64,000 nt of DNA from Labia minor. Its lineage: Eukaryota > Arthropoda > Insecta > Dermaptera > Spongiphoridae. The notes beneath the pieces are model-generated. The model saw only the letters and a program-made list of their open reading frames with translations. It did no database searches and was not told the DNA's origin. The position numbers were made by a program, and so were the translations under genes. The stretch covers positions 67,543,719 to 67,607,718 of the forward strand of contig OY720348.1 of assembly GCA_963082975.1 (NCBI GenBank), given 5' to 3'. Shown one piece after another: positions 12,618-23,640 of this stretch. Each line of letters opens with the position of its first letter. Positions within the stretch are counted from its first letter, which is position 1.

Positions 12618-13082
12618 TGTGTATGTATGTAGACAAGATTACGCAAAAACGGTTTGAGCTAGAATGATGAAATTTGGTACATGGACATTATTCAAAATTC
12701 ATAGTTTTCTATCAACTTTTGAGAAATGTAGCTCAACCGGAAGAGGGTAATTACTTACAACGTTTTGATTTTTTTCCTCTAAAGTGACCGTAAAAATAAA
12801 GATATATGTTTGATAATTTTTCACATGATTAATAATAGTATAAAACTGCTATATATAGAATTTCAGCTTGATTGAATCGCTGAAAGTACCAGAATTAATT
12901 TTTTAACACTGCAAATCTCACGCGCCAACACGTGCCATGGTGCCATCAATAAAAAGCCAAACATGCGCTGGTTTAATATTTATTATTTATAATTTATAAT
13001 TAATTAAATTTAATTTAAATATAATATATTATGTTATTTAATCCAATTCAAATTGCGAGATAGTCGAGTGGAGACACTCCAG
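12470..13082 (+). mobile_element. HINE-A, complete reference copy (about 613 bp)
   Basis: The 5' end is ACTATCTCGTAAGAGATAGT, a hairpin with 8-bp arms. TCACGAAAATTTTCGATG, a (GT)n microsatellite starting ATGTCTGTGTG, GATGAAATTTGGTACATGG and CAACCGGAAGAGGG follow. The body is AT-rich, and the 3' end is GCGAGATAGTCGAGTGGAGA then CACTCCAG. The 5' ACTATCTCG(C) pairs with GCGAGATAGT near the 3' end, but there it is followed by an extra hairpin (GAGTG-GAGA-CACTC). The termini are therefore asymmetric, as in Helentron-associated elements. No coding capacity. Confidence 0.85.
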
Positions 13083-13189
13083 CTTATTTCTTGTTTAAAA
13101 TCGGAAGTGGTAGTTTAGAAAGTATTATTATTATATTGATTGTCAGAAAATATTCACTTAAAATATAGTGGTAATAAATAATTGATTAA

Positions 13190-13352
13190 TTAAACTAAAA
13201 ATAAAAACTAAGATAATATAATTTAGTCGTTTTAATTCAGGTTTTAAAAATATTTTTTTTTGTACTTTATATATATAAATATATGAGTATATAATGTTGT
13301 TTGGAAATTAATTTATTAATTATTCATTGGTTCTGTGCCTGGCCACAGCTCT
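13190..13352 (+). repeat. HINE-C variant, 3' end
   Basis: Has TTTAGTCGTTTTAATTCAGG and ends in TTCTGTGCCTGGCCACAGCT, the 3' hairpin variant of HINE-C. Left boundary uncertain. Confidence 0.55.
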
Positions 13353-13465
13353 TTTTTTTATTTTAGTTTTTTCTTTATTTATCAAAGAATATCAAATAAA
13401 AATCATTTGTAATTCACCTTGTAAAAAGAATTTATATAACTATACATGTTTATGAAGATGAAATT

Positions 13466-13894
13466 CGGTTTGAGCTAGAATGATGAAATTTGGTACATGG
13501 GCATTATTCAAAATTCGTAGTTTTCTATCAACTTTTGAGAAATGTAGCTCAACCGGAAGAGGGTCATTACCTACAACGTTTTGATTTTATTTCCTCTAAA
13601 GTGACTGTAAAAATAAAGATAGAGATTTGATAATTTTTCATATGATTAATAATTGTATAAAACTGCTATATATAGAATTCCAGTTTGATTGAATCGCTGA
13701 AAGTACCAGAATTAATTTTCTAACACTACAAATATCACGCGCCAACATGTGACGTGGTGCCACCAACAAAGAGTCAAACACGCTCTGGTTTAATAAATAT
13801 TATTTATTAATTTTAATTTATAATTTAATTTAAATATAATATATGTTAATTAATCCAATTCAAATTTGCGAGATAGTTGAGTGGAGACACTCTA
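13466..13894 (+). repeat. HINE-A, 5'-truncated copy
   Basis: Starts at CGGTTTGAGCTAGAATGATG, lacks the 5' hairpin and microsatellite, and ends GCGAGATAGTTGAGTGGAGA then CACTCTAG. Confidence 0.8.
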
Positions 13895-14661
13895 GATTTT
13901 TTTTATTTTAGTTTTTTTTTTATTAATCAAAGAATATCAAACACAAATCATGTGCGATGATATACAGAAATTTTTAAATTCTCAGCAATATGGAAACAAA
14001 AACCTTTATATATATATATAAATAAAAATAAATAAAAATTACGAAAATATAAAATATTTTAAATAATGTCTTTAAGTATTATTATGAATTTTTATGAAAA
14101 ATCAATCTTAATATGTTTAATTTTTCATTTTATTTTAGTTTTTTCTTCATTATTCAAAGAATATCAAATACAAATCATTTGTAATTCACCTTGTAAAAAG
14201 TAATTGAAGTAGATATGGTATTTGTTTAATTATTCATGTGTTGATGAATATGAAAAATGTTATTATAATCATAATTAATAAATATATTCATAGACAAAGT
14301 TTAATAAACGAATAACTATATGATTAATTAATATTTATAATTAAAAAATGGGTTATTAGTGGTTATATACAATTATAATAGTTGTTAATTACCTGTTAAA
14401 ACATTCACCCAGCCATCTTGGCGTCTTTTCTTATTCACTGTTCAATGCATACTAAAAATTAAATTGATTATTTTAATATTCTTTTTCAAAGAATTGGCCG
14501 AGTTGCTTATCGTTTTTTATTGAAATAATATAAACAAAGGAATTATTGTAGCAGTGCCCGTTCCCACCTGCATTCATAAAATAGATAATTTATATTATAT
14601 TTTTTATTTATTAATTTATTATTATTATTATTATTATTAATATTTATTTTGTTAATTCATT
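13895..14661. other. AT-rich spacer, (TTA)n run
   Basis: Unique-looking AT-rich sequence with (TTA)n at about 14618-14642. Confidence 0.4.
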
Positions 14662-14795
14662 AAATAAAAATAAAAACTAAGATAATATAATTTAGTCATT
14701 TTAATTCAAGTTTTATAATAATTATTTTTTAATACTTGTTGTTTGTAAATTAATTGATTTCAAATCGAAGGTCGGTTCTATGCCTGGCCACAGCT
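14662..14795 (+). repeat. HINE-C variant, 3' end
   Basis: Same 3' portion as 13190-13352, ending GGTCGGTTCTATGCCTGGCC and ACAGCTC. Confidence 0.55.
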
Positions 14796-15090
14796 CATTT
14801 TTATCTATATATATATAGTAGTTTGCATATTTTCTATAAAATATTGCTAGTGACACCCACGCGGTCAATTCTATTATATTATTATATTACTTTTCATTCC
14901 CTTTCTATTATTTTTATTCCATTTTATTGAACTTTCCATTTTCATTGACACTATTGGCAACGCAAGGCATTCTTTTTACCTAGGAATCTTTTTCTACTTT
15001 CGTTTTTTTTACAGGTGTTTTTTCCAAAATTTCTTTCTGTTTTACACATTCATTCCTATATATCCCCCCCATTCATAGATACGCCTTTTT

Positions 15091-15298
15091 ACTATCTCGC
15101 CAGAGATAGTATTGCGATCACGAAAATTTTCGATGTCGAGATTTTGATGTTTTTATACGTTTTGAAGATCCCTGAGTCATTTTCACTCAGTTTGAGAAAA
15201 ATGTCTGTGTGTGTGTGTATTTGTGTATGTAGACAAGATTATGCAAAAACGGTTTGAGCTATAATTATGAAATTGACTATACGGACATTATTCAAAAT
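15091..15298 (+). repeat. HINE-A, 5' part
   Basis: Perfect 5' hairpin ACTATCTCGCCAGAGATAGT, microsatellite beginning ATGTCTGTGTG, then broken off shortly after the AAACGGTTTGAGCT block. Confidence 0.8.
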
Positions 15299-15790
15299 TA
15301 CATATTAATTAATTTTTATATTTATCTATGCATTATCCATTTCTGTTTTATAATAGCAAAAAAAAAATATTATTGATATAGATATGTATATCTTTTCTTA
15401 TTATACTAGCAAAATTGTATATATATCTATATATCTATATATGTGTATATATATTTGTATTTTTGAAATAATAAATCGCTCGAAGGAAGGAACTATGTCA
15501 GACAGCGCTTCCTTAAATATAAAATATTATAAAGAAAATAAAATTAAAAATGTTTATGTTATATCCTCAGGCCATACTTTTCTGTCTTTCAGTGTATTAA
15601 TACGTACCTTATGTTTTATGACTATTTTAGTCAAATTTATTTTCTTCTGAATAAAATTACAAATATTTATTTTATTAATATTTTGAAATCAAATTACGAA
15701 ATATATATTATGTTATATCCACAGACCATACTTTTCTGACTTTTAATGCATTAATACATACGTATAAGGGGTGTATGTTTTATGACTATT
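15299..15790 (+). repeat. Element G, partial copy
   Basis: Shares long blocks with 39165-39470 and, inverted, 44308-44870 and 59508-59700: TATGCATTATCCATTT, CGAAGGAAGGAACTATGTCA, CAGGCCATACTTTTCTG. Two internal sub-repeats both carry a CCATACTTTTCTG core. It is followed directly by a HINE-A 5' end at 15791-15823, at the same junction as the copy at 44.3 kb. Confidence 0.65.
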
Positions 15791-15823
15791 TTTACTATCT
15801 CGCCAGAGATAGTATTGCGATAA

Positions 15824-16485
15824 TTAAAGTATAGATGTGTACTTGAACGCCTCAACGGATTTTGATGAAATGTGGTATATTTACTTGATGCATCAGTATG
15901 ATGAATTGATCAACTTTTGGTGCAAATCCGGAAACCGGAAGTGGTAGTATTACCGATCGACGATAGGAAGGGAAGGGTTATTTTCACACCAAACTTCACA
16001 TGAGGAGATTTTCTACATATCACCGCGAATCATGCACTTTGTATTGGTTTTATCCTCGAAAAAAATCATCTTTATTAGTTTTTTCTTAATTTAAAATTAT
16101 ATGACTTTTGGTGCAAATCCGGAAACCGGAAGTGGTAGTATTACCGATCGACGATAGGAAGGGAAGGGTTATTTTCACACCAAACTTCACATGAGGAGAT
16201 TTTCTACATATCACCGCGAATCATGCACTTTGTATTGGTTTTATCCTCGAAAAAAATCATCTTTATTAGTTTTTTCTTAATTTAAAATTATATGACTTCA
16301 CAGCCTGGTCTCTTGCATATATATTATAAATAAAATAAAATTAAAAATATTTATGTTATATCCATAGCTGTTTTTATTACATTAATTAATAGATATATTA
16401 AAATTATTTGAAATCGTTTCTGAAGCTTGAAAATAATTTATTTCAAACCGGTCGGTTCGGACCTGGCCACAGGTCAACTTATTAT
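15824..16485 (+). repeat. HINE-C with internal tandem duplication
   Basis: Begins within the family after its microsatellite (TATAGATGTG) and contains GGTGCAAATCCGGAAACCGG. A unit of about 188 bp is present twice in succession (about 15916-16103 and 16104-16294). The 3' end is GGTCGGTTCGGACCTGGCCA then CAGGTCAACTT, with an ACCTG-GCCA-CAGGT hairpin. The 5' fragment of a HINE-A element abuts it. Confidence 0.75.
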
Positions 16486-16953
16486 TAATTACTACAATTT
16501 TTTAATTTTTTAGTTGTCCAATAGAAACATTAATTCGTTCAATATAAATATTAATTAATTAGAATGTTATGGGAAAGTATCTAATATACTGATAATATAA
16601 TAATTTATTTATCTAAAAAAATATTAAATGAATAAGGAAAATAAGAATTAAATTTCATACGAAAATAATTTCTTAACTTTCTATGAATCTTCTATTTTTA
16701 CTAAATCATTTAATTTGAACTTAAAAGAACGAAATATGTATTGATTTCTCGAAACAAGGCATTAACATTATTAATTGAATTCAATGCAATGAATGCGCGT
16801 GTTAATTTATATAAGATATATATTATTTATTATCGAATTCTTTCCTCCTCCCCTTGGATTTCTAAAAAAAAAAAATATTCTCAATTATGATGAGGAGAAT
16901 CCATATCGTTTGAACTTGGTTTTATTTCATTGTTGAATTTCTTGTTGATATGG
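16486..16953. other. AT-rich spacer
   Basis: Nothing recognisable before the candidate exon. Confidence 0.4.
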
Positions 16954-17058
16954 ATGGTTGTAAAAAAAATAGCGCAATTTAATAAAGCCTACGAGGCGTC
17001 AAAGGGCACAAACCTCCCAGATTGGACCCAGATGGACGTCATGGATCAAATTCTCGAA
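16954..17058 (+). CDS. Candidate exon 1 of an unrecognised gene
   Basis: An open frame of 35 codons from an ATG (MVVKKIAQFNKAYEASKGTN at the start, then LPDWTQMDVMDQILE) ending exactly at a strong donor (GAA before GTAAGT). GC content and amino-acid composition differ sharply from the surroundings. I do not recognise the protein. The ATG may not be the true start: the exon could begin internally at the AG of AAAATAG (16972). It pairs in phase 0 with the next exon across an 80-nt intron. A decayed or chance island is the alternative. Confidence 0.35.
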
Positions 17059-17138
17059 GTAAGTCAATTCTGAAGGGTAGCTGGATGAAGCTGAAGCTCT
17101 TTTGAAGCCCCTCTTAACTTTGTCCACACCCCATCCAG

Positions 17139-17396
17139 GTCTGGATCAATAGTCCAGAAAGACACACACACATGTTCCCAACTCCTGAAATGAGGGCAGT
17201 TATTGAATTACAAGTTGGAAGGCTGGGTGCACGAGAAGGCCCCTTATTGGAACAGAATCTAATTTGGGTGTTGGGCTGGCGCCCGTCATTTGTTCGAATT
17301 AGGTCCGGACGGCGGCAACCATTATCAGGGTTCTCGTCAAGGCGTCGACCCCTCCAAATCCCCCCTGGGGATCGTACAATTTGGACCAGAGTCTGA
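17139..17396 (+). CDS. Candidate exon 2 of an unrecognised gene
   Basis: Follows a good acceptor (CCACACCCCATCCAG) 80 nt after the donor at 17059. Phase 0 gives VWINSPERHTHMFPTPEMRA and continues for 85 codons to a TGA. It is GC-rich and Arg/Pro-rich toward the end, where an Arg-rich out-of-frame extension cannot be excluded: the true exon might be shorter, with a donor inside. The minus strand also has an open frame here, which weakens the call. No family recognised. Confidence 0.3.
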   Translation, partial: VWINSPERHTHMFPTPEMRAVIELQVGRLGAREGPLLEQNLIWVLGWRPSFVRIRSGRRQPLSGFSSRRRPLQIPPGDRTIWTRV

Positions 17397-17823
17397 CACT
17401 TGGGTTGTCATTATCTTAACACATAGTGTTGAAATTTAGTCTAGGGAAACAACGAAACCGCCGTCTGATAATATGGCAGCAAACGTAGGGCTCGTGCTCC
17501 AATTCAATTAAACAATTAGAATTTCTAATCAGGATCACGCCAAGATTATACTGACCATATCATTAACAGTCGACGATACTGTCCTTCTATATCAATCGCT
17601 CTTTTTTAAGAAAAGTAACTCTCTTTAACATTTCCTCTCTAAAGTGTCCATATACATTTTTAATTAGAAATTAGAAAGTTGCCTCTTTCAACCATATTCA
17701 ATAATATAATTTAGCTACTAGAAAAGAAATCTTGGATCATAAATTCAAGTTATCTCGATTTTATTCTATTAAAAGAATAGAATATTTACTGTAAAATATT
17801 ATGATAATTGCAATTGATTAATA
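17397..17823. other. Unique-looking sequence downstream of the candidate exons
   Basis: Moderate GC until about 17580, then AT-rich; no motif recognised. Confidence 0.4.
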
Positions 17824-17831
17824 TCTATAAA

Positions 17832-18107
17832 GACGCCATTGGGTGAGAGGCTAGCCTCGCTGTCTCACATTCACATGGTCCCTGGCAAGGGAATTTCTCT
17901 AGCTGGGTTCTATGCGATGGAGTCAACCCAGCCTCCGGGATCAACATGGGGAAGTTACTTGATAAAAAGTAGCGCCTCCGATCGAGAAAATCAAGGTAAA
18001 GGTTGATAGGACCCGTTCTACTGATCATAGGACACCTCATTGATATAACCGACTTGATAAGCGTTGTCCTTGCTTAGGACGTACAAAAGTCAGAATTTTT
18101 TTTTTTT
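17832..18107 (+). mobile_element. SINE-1 copy with target duplication
   Basis: Starts at GACGCCATTGGGTGAG. The tRNA-like head is partly deleted (the B box is missing between CATGGTCC and CTGGCAAGG). The diagnostic body follows: CTCCGATCGAGAAAATCAAG, GGACACCTCATTGATATAAC, GGACGTACAAAAGTCAGA. It ends in a T-rich tail. TTAAT(A/G)TCTATAAA flanks both sides (17818-17831 and 18107-18120), consistent with retroposition. Confidence 0.75.
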
Positions 18108-18120
18108 TAATGTCTATAAA

Positions 18121-18794
18121 ATAGGAAGTTCTCTTATTATTTTCATGAATCTGTTCATTATTGGATCAAGCTTTGGAACTTAATAGTTCTTAGGGGTAGT
18201 AGGATGCATCGATTAGAAATTTGTCATATAATTTCTTTATAATGGGAGAATAGCTCCAATCCCCATACAAAATTCGAATCAATCATTTATTGTTAATTTA
18301 CATATCCATAGAATGAGATATCTCGCTAATTGATATTTCAACTTTTTTCTTTTTCACGTTGATAATAATCACTGTTTGCTTAGTTGGCAAACTTTTGGGT
18401 GTCTTTGTTTCCCTTACAGGATGTATTTTTCGGGAGACAAGGCAGCTATCCAATAAACGCCTTTTCTAAGAAGCAGCTCGTTATTTTTTCGTTGTCTCTC
18501 TTGCCACGATTGTCGCAATTAATGATTTTCCTGAACAAAGAGGGGAGTTTTTCTTTTACAAAGGAAATTCTCTGTTAAAAAAAAACAGAATTTCGAGGTC
18601 AAACAAATTTATTGCAATTACATTTTATCTTCAAGATAGGAGGACTTTTAACTTTTTTTTTCAATTTTGTGATTGGTTCTTGATCTTCAGAAGGAAAAAA
18701 AGGTTAATCTCTCGAGTAAAAAAGTTTTAACAAGTAAAATTATATTTGTTTCTTTCATTTATTTTATTACATGCTATGTCTTCAAATGCATTGT
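18121..18794. other. No gene recognised
   Basis: A moderately GC patch at 18384-18578 has an open plus frame without recognisable features. Confidence 0.4.
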
Positions 18795-19093
18795 TGCAGA
18801 ATAATATTTCAATCTCCAAAATGTTGAATAATGAAATTGTAGTATTTGAAATTAATAATTAAGTATGGTAAAGATCAGAGTTTCACAAACTGTGGTACTT
18901 GCAGAATAATATTTCAATCTTCAAAATCTTGAATAATGTTATTGTAGTATTTGAAATTAATAATTAAGTGTGGTTTCACAAACTGTGATACTGTGGTACC
19001 TTATAACCGAAGAACAGAAATCATTTTAGTGATACCTGAACTTAAGGATGGAAGTTTTTCTGGTACCATCTTTCAAAAATTGGAGAACTTCTG
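18795..19093. mobile_element. hAT relic with local tandem duplication
   Basis: A CAGAGTTTCACAAACTGTGG end (18876) of hAT type and a possible right end GGAGAACTTCTG (to 19093). A segment of about 90 bp (GCAGAATAATATTTCAATCT...) is present twice in tandem across 18795-18985. Confidence 0.5.
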
Positions 19094-19314
19094 TTAGAGA
19101 TAGATTATTTGTTATATATACTTTTATTTTTTCATATTTAATAGAATAATAATTCATATTATTTTTGTAATTTATATTTATTATCAAATGTAGGTCATTT
19201 TAAAATTTTCTAAATTCTAAATTGTAAATTTAAATTTAAATTTCTTCTATTCTGTTGTCTTGATACGAGTAGGTAGTTTTCCAACTTGGCATTGTAAGTA
19301 ATATATTTTAAAGT

Positions 19315-19843
19315 CGTGTTTCCAAAAGTGGGGCCCGCGACCCATTGGGGGGGGGGGGCAATTTGATTGTAAAGGGGGGCAATATAAAAATGGAAGCGAC
19401 ACGAATTTAACCCTTTTGTTCTGGACCATTTAAATAAGTGCTGTAAATGATTTACTGGTGAAAAAAAAATAAATTGTCTAGATATAATCGAACGGGGAGA
19501 CTTGAGACTGAAGCTAATCAAATTGCAGCCTAACATAAAATCTCCAATCATCATTCGCAAGGATCTCACTGAATTAAAATATTCAAATAAAAAAAAATAC
19601 TAAAATAAAAGATCTTTATTAAAATTATTTCGAATTTTAATTTTAGTTTTTGAAAATTTACTTATTGTGTTTGGTTAACAAAATTTCCTAGTGATTTCTT
19701 CCTAAAACCTATCATTTCAGTTTCTTAATTTAATAAATTAATTTTTTAATATTAAAAATTATGTTTATGTTACATAGGGGGACATAAGAATTTTAGAAGG
19801 GCTTAGGTGGGGGATGGGATAAAAAAAAGGTTGGGAAACACTG
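19315..19843. mobile_element. hAT-type non-autonomous element (longer relative of 36827-37018)
   Basis: Left end CGTGTTTCCAAAAGTGGGGC, right end GGTTGGGAAACACTG. It shares GGGGGGCAATTTGATTGTAA near the left end and ACATAGGGGGACATAAGAAT near the right end with the short element at 36827. No target duplication could be confirmed. Confidence 0.6.
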
Positions 19844-20018
19844 TTATTGAGGGTTTAGGGGAAAAAAAATGTGTTTAATTAAAAGAGATTTAGAGTTCTT
19901 ATACTAAGTGATAAGACGAAGATACCACAATTTACAATTTCACAATTTATAAGAATAAGCAAAGGTAGTTAGGATAATCAAATCGTGTAGGTTGGGGGGA
20001 ATGTATTAGACATAAAAT

Positions 20019-20220
20019 CTGGAGTGTCTCCACTCAAATTTGAATTGGATTAAATAACATATATTATATTTAAAAATTTAATTTAATTAAATAAATTATA
20101 AATTAAAATTAATAAATAATATTTAATATTTATTGATGGCCCAACGTCACGTGCTAGCGCGAGATTAGCAGTCAACATGTTAACAAACTTAAAAAATTAA
20201 TTTGTTTGTTTTACAAACTA
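20019..20220 (-). repeat. HINE-A, 3' part
   Basis: Reverse orientation, starting CTGGAGTGTCTCCACTC and broken off before the GCAGTTTTATA block. Confidence 0.7.
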
Positions 20221-20276
20221 AATACCATATATAATAATTAATTCATTAAAAATATAAAAACTAAATAAAAAAAAAT

Positions 20277-20860
20277 CTGGAGTCTTTCACTCGACCATCT
20301 CGCAAATTTGAATTGGATTAATTATATAACATAGATTATATTAAATTATAAATTAAAAGTAATAAATAATATTTATTAAACCAGCGCGTGTTTGGCTCTT
20401 TGTTGATGGCACCACGTCACGTGCTGGCGCGTGATTTGCAGTGATAAAAAATGAATTCCGGATAATTTCAGCCATTCAATCAAGCTGAAATTCTATATAT
20501 AGCAGTTTTATACAATTTTTAATCATGTTTTGAAAAACTACCAAACATATATCTTTATTTTTACTGTCATTTTAAAGGGAAAAAAAAGAAAACGCGATAG
20601 ATAATGACCCTCTTCCGAAAGAGCTACAAAAGTTGGTAGAAAACTATGAATTCTGAATTATGCCCGTGTACCAAATTTCATTATTCTAGAGCTAGTTTTT
20701 GCGTAATCTTGTCTACACACACACCAACACACACATGCAGACATTTTTGTCTCAACTTTAGTGAATATTACTCAGGGACCTTCAAAACGTATAAAAACAT
20801 TAAAATCTCGACATGGGAAATTTTCGTGATCGCAATATTATCTTTAACCAGAAAGTAAAA
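20277..20860 (-). mobile_element. HINE-A, near-complete copy
   Basis: Reverse orientation. The 3' hairpin is decayed (CTGGAGTCTTTCACTC), CGTCACGTGCTGGCGCG is in the body and the CA microsatellite is shortened. The 5' end has lost its palindrome symmetry (CAATATTATCTTTAACCAGA). Confidence 0.8.
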
Positions 20861-21596
20861 AGAAACGGTTTGAAAAATGGAAGGGAGGATACAATTGCAA
20901 TTATAAAGAAAATTCATTTTAAAAAAAATTAAAAAAATAAAATAGTATTGAGCAGAGTCGATAGTAAAAAGATATTAAATTATTAAAGCTTTGGTGGTTG
21001 TTTTTATTTATAACGGAATTTTGTAAATAAAACCAGTAATTGATATTTGTTATTGTAAATTTATTCAAAAAATACAAAAATATACACAACGTGTAACCAC
21101 GTTCCGAGCGCCATCTGGTTGGTGACCTAGGTCTTATATTAAGTATCATTCGTCACTCGTCACTGGACACTCGAACAGTGCAATCGCTTGATAACGATTG
21201 CAAATGTAGCAATCGAAACATTGTGTTTATTTTTGAATTTTTTTAATAAATATACAATAACAAATATCAATATGTGATTTTATTTACAAAATTCCGATAG
21301 TAAAAAGGTTCTATAATAAAGAACAAAATAAATATTCAATTTAATCAGAAGGAATTATGAACATAAATTTGAAATGGTAAAAAGAAGAGAAAAAATTATC
21401 TTTGTTAATAATTATTTTATTAGAAACTAAACCAACAATCTTAGTTAATATCAAGTAAAATTAAGATTTGTTATTCATGTGTTATTCTAATTAATATGTG
21501 AAAGAGAACCAAGAAATTGTGATTGATAAGAAGGAATTGAATTGGAACTTGGATACAATTTCCTAAAAGTCCTTTATCTTAACTTTTACCTGATAA
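20861..21596. other. AT-rich sequence with an inverted duplicate block
   Basis: The sequence around 21000-21070 (TTTTGTAAATAAAACCAGTA, TTGTTATTGTAAATTTATTC) recurs inverted around 21239-21299 (AATAACAAATATCAATATG, TTTACAAAATTCC). This is an inverted repeat of about 60 bp with about 170 bp between the arms. No gene recognised. Confidence 0.4.
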
Positions 21597-21974
21597 TTGA
21601 TAAAAAAAAAAAATATTGAATTCCTGATCTGCATATTCATTTGTTTGTCTTTCCTGTTTGGAAAGGAATTCCCCGAGGAGTTCACTTGGTGTTGCATGGC
21701 CAATGACCGGAGGGAGAACTGTCGGCATGTTAAGATAAACGACATGGAGCCTGTCGCCACGTTCACGTTCGATCAAAGTCATCCTTTAATTGAAGCGTAT
21801 CGGGTTCAGGTCTTATCTCGGACCCTCTTCACTACCGAGGGATTCTTTTGTCAACAATGTGATATCGCTATTCTTGGTTTAAAAAAAGTGAACACTCGTC
21901 AGAAAATAAAAATAAAAAAAAGAAAAGCTTTTTTTTTTTTCTGTTATACAGAAATCGGATCCACTCAACTGTAA
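21597..21974 (+). CDS. Candidate small secreted Cys-containing protein or single exon
   Basis: A 125-codon open frame. It starts with a signal-peptide-like N-terminus (MIKKKNIEF, then the hydrophobic LICIFICLSFLFG) followed by KEFPEEFTWCCMANDRRENC and a segment with further Cys (FFCQQC). GC content rises sharply at 21660-21860, which suggests real coding. The tail after about residue 90 is Lys/Phe-rich and probably read-through past a lost or unseen donor. Alternatively the signal-like start is chance and the exon begins after GTTTGGAAAG at about 21667. A competing minus-strand frame is open too. Family not recognised. Confidence 0.33.
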   Translation: MIKKKNIEFLICIFICLSFLFGKEFPEEFTWCCMANDRRENCRHVKINDMEPVATFTFDQSHPLIEAYRVQVLSRTLFTTEGFFCQQCDIAILGLKKVNTRQKIKIKKRKAFFFFCYTEIGSTQL

Positions 21975-22198
21975 ATTATCAAAAATTGAAGAAAACAGTC
22001 AGTGATCTAATACAATAGAATACCTTTATATAAAAAAAATAATGTGGTATAAATAAAATAGATAATTGTATATTATTATAATATTATTCTAGGTAATCTA
22101 ATTTTTCTTTCAATTTTTAATATAAAAGTTTGGTAATTGTTTACATAACGGGAAACTTCAGAGATATGGATGAAACTTTGTCAAAAGATTTCTTTTTT

Positions 22199-22661
22199 AC
22201 TGTCTCACCAGAGAAAGTATTGCGATCACTAAAATTTTCGATGTCGAGATTTTGATGTTTTTATACGTTTTGAAGGTTCTTGAGTCATTTTCACTAACAA
22301 GGTTGAGAAAAATGTAGCTCATCCAGAAGAGGGTCATTACCTACAACGTTTTGATATTTTTTTCATCTAAAGTGACCTTAAAAATAAAGATCTATGTTTG
22401 ATAGTTTTTCACATAGTTAAAAATTGTATAAAACTGCTATATATACAATTTGAGCTTGATTGAATCGCTGAAAGTGTTGAAATTAATTTTTTAACACTGC
22501 AAATCACGCGCCAGCACGTGACGTGGTGCCATCAACAAAGAGCCAAACACGCGCTTCTTAATTTTTTTATTTATAATTTAATTAATTAAATTTAATTTGA
22601 ATATAATATATGTTATTTAATCCAATTCAAATTGCGAGATAGTCGAGTGAAGACACTCCAG
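22199..22661 (+). mobile_element. HINE-A, microsatellite-deleted copy
   Basis: 5' end ACTGTCTCACCAGAGAAAGT, a deletion from the microsatellite to the AAATGTAGCTCATCC block, and 3' end GCGAGATAGTCGAGTGAAGA then CACTCCAG. The same deletion is present at 51531-51988. Confidence 0.85.
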
Positions 22662-23016
22662 ATTTATTAATTCCAAAGAAACTTTCCTTATACTATAAAT
22701 ATCTCGGTCTTTTCTAGTTTACGAGATAAAAATTATTAAAATGTACATATATACCCATTTACATTCTATTTAACTAACATGTTTTATTTATTTTGTCAGC
22801 CAGCAGAGGGCTCCACTAATTTTCTGGTTTTTTTTTTTCTTTTTTTTTTAAGTTCGGTTTGGATATATGAATTAACAAAATTAATTAAATATTTTTTCTA
22901 TATCCAAACCGAATTGAGAAAATCGAAAATTAGTGAAGAATTAGTGAATTAGTCAATAAATCATTATTAAATGGCTGCTCATTCATAACTAGTTTATCTG
23001 TCAAATTTTAATTTTT

Positions 23017-23163
23017 ACTTTCCCGCATACTTCGTATAAGGGAAGTATTGGAATCGTCAAAAATTTCGACTTCGAGATTTCGATAGATCTTGACGTTTTA
23101 GACCTCCCTGAGTCGGAAAATACCATTTTTCGAATTATGTCTGTGTGTATGTATGTATGTATG

Positions 23164-23194
<31 letters not shown>

Positions 23195-23640
23195 TGTCTG
23201 TGAGCAAATTTACTCAAAAACTAATCAAGCTAGGACTTCGAAATTTGGTACACCGATATTATTTACAGTTTGTAGATTTCTATCAAAATTTCGTCAAAAT
23301 CGGTTAACCGGAAGTGGTACTTTACCTACACTGGTTGCGTTTGCCTTTCAAGTAAAGTACCAGATTGCTTCGAGATATTTGCTTCATATTTTGTATAAAG
23401 ATTTAAAAATATGAAAAAAATTCAGATACCAAATTTCATCATGATCTGACTACCGGAAGTGACATTTTACCTATACAAGTAGCGTTAGGTGTAAATTATA
23501 AATATATATAATAGTGTTAAACCATTTTACTTTATAATTTAAATTCATTAGTTTGTTTATTTTTATTGTTGTCAAAACATAATAATAATAACCTAATTAC
23601 CTATTTATATGCGGAAAAGTCTAGGGGAGGACACTCCCGA
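23017..23640 (+). mobile_element. HINE-B, complete copy
   Basis: 5' end ACTTTCCCGCATACTTCG with a downstream GGGAAGT that can pair with ACTTTCCC. GACTTCGAGATTTCG, a (GTAT)n microsatellite after ATGTCTGTGTG, CGAAATTTGGTACACCG and TTAACCGGAAGTGGTAC follow. The 3' end is GCGGAAAAGTCTAG then GGGAG-GACA-CTCCC and GA. ACTTTCCCGC pairs with GCGGAAAAGT at 9 of 10 positions, and the hairpin lies beyond it, the same asymmetric plan as HINE-A. The long open frame across it is not a gene. Confidence 0.8.

Noticed and set aside
23145..23414. 89-codon plus-strand frame, nearly identical to one at 49951-50208
   Set aside because: It lies wholly inside HINE-B, begins in the GTAT microsatellite and is shared only because the locus is duplicated.
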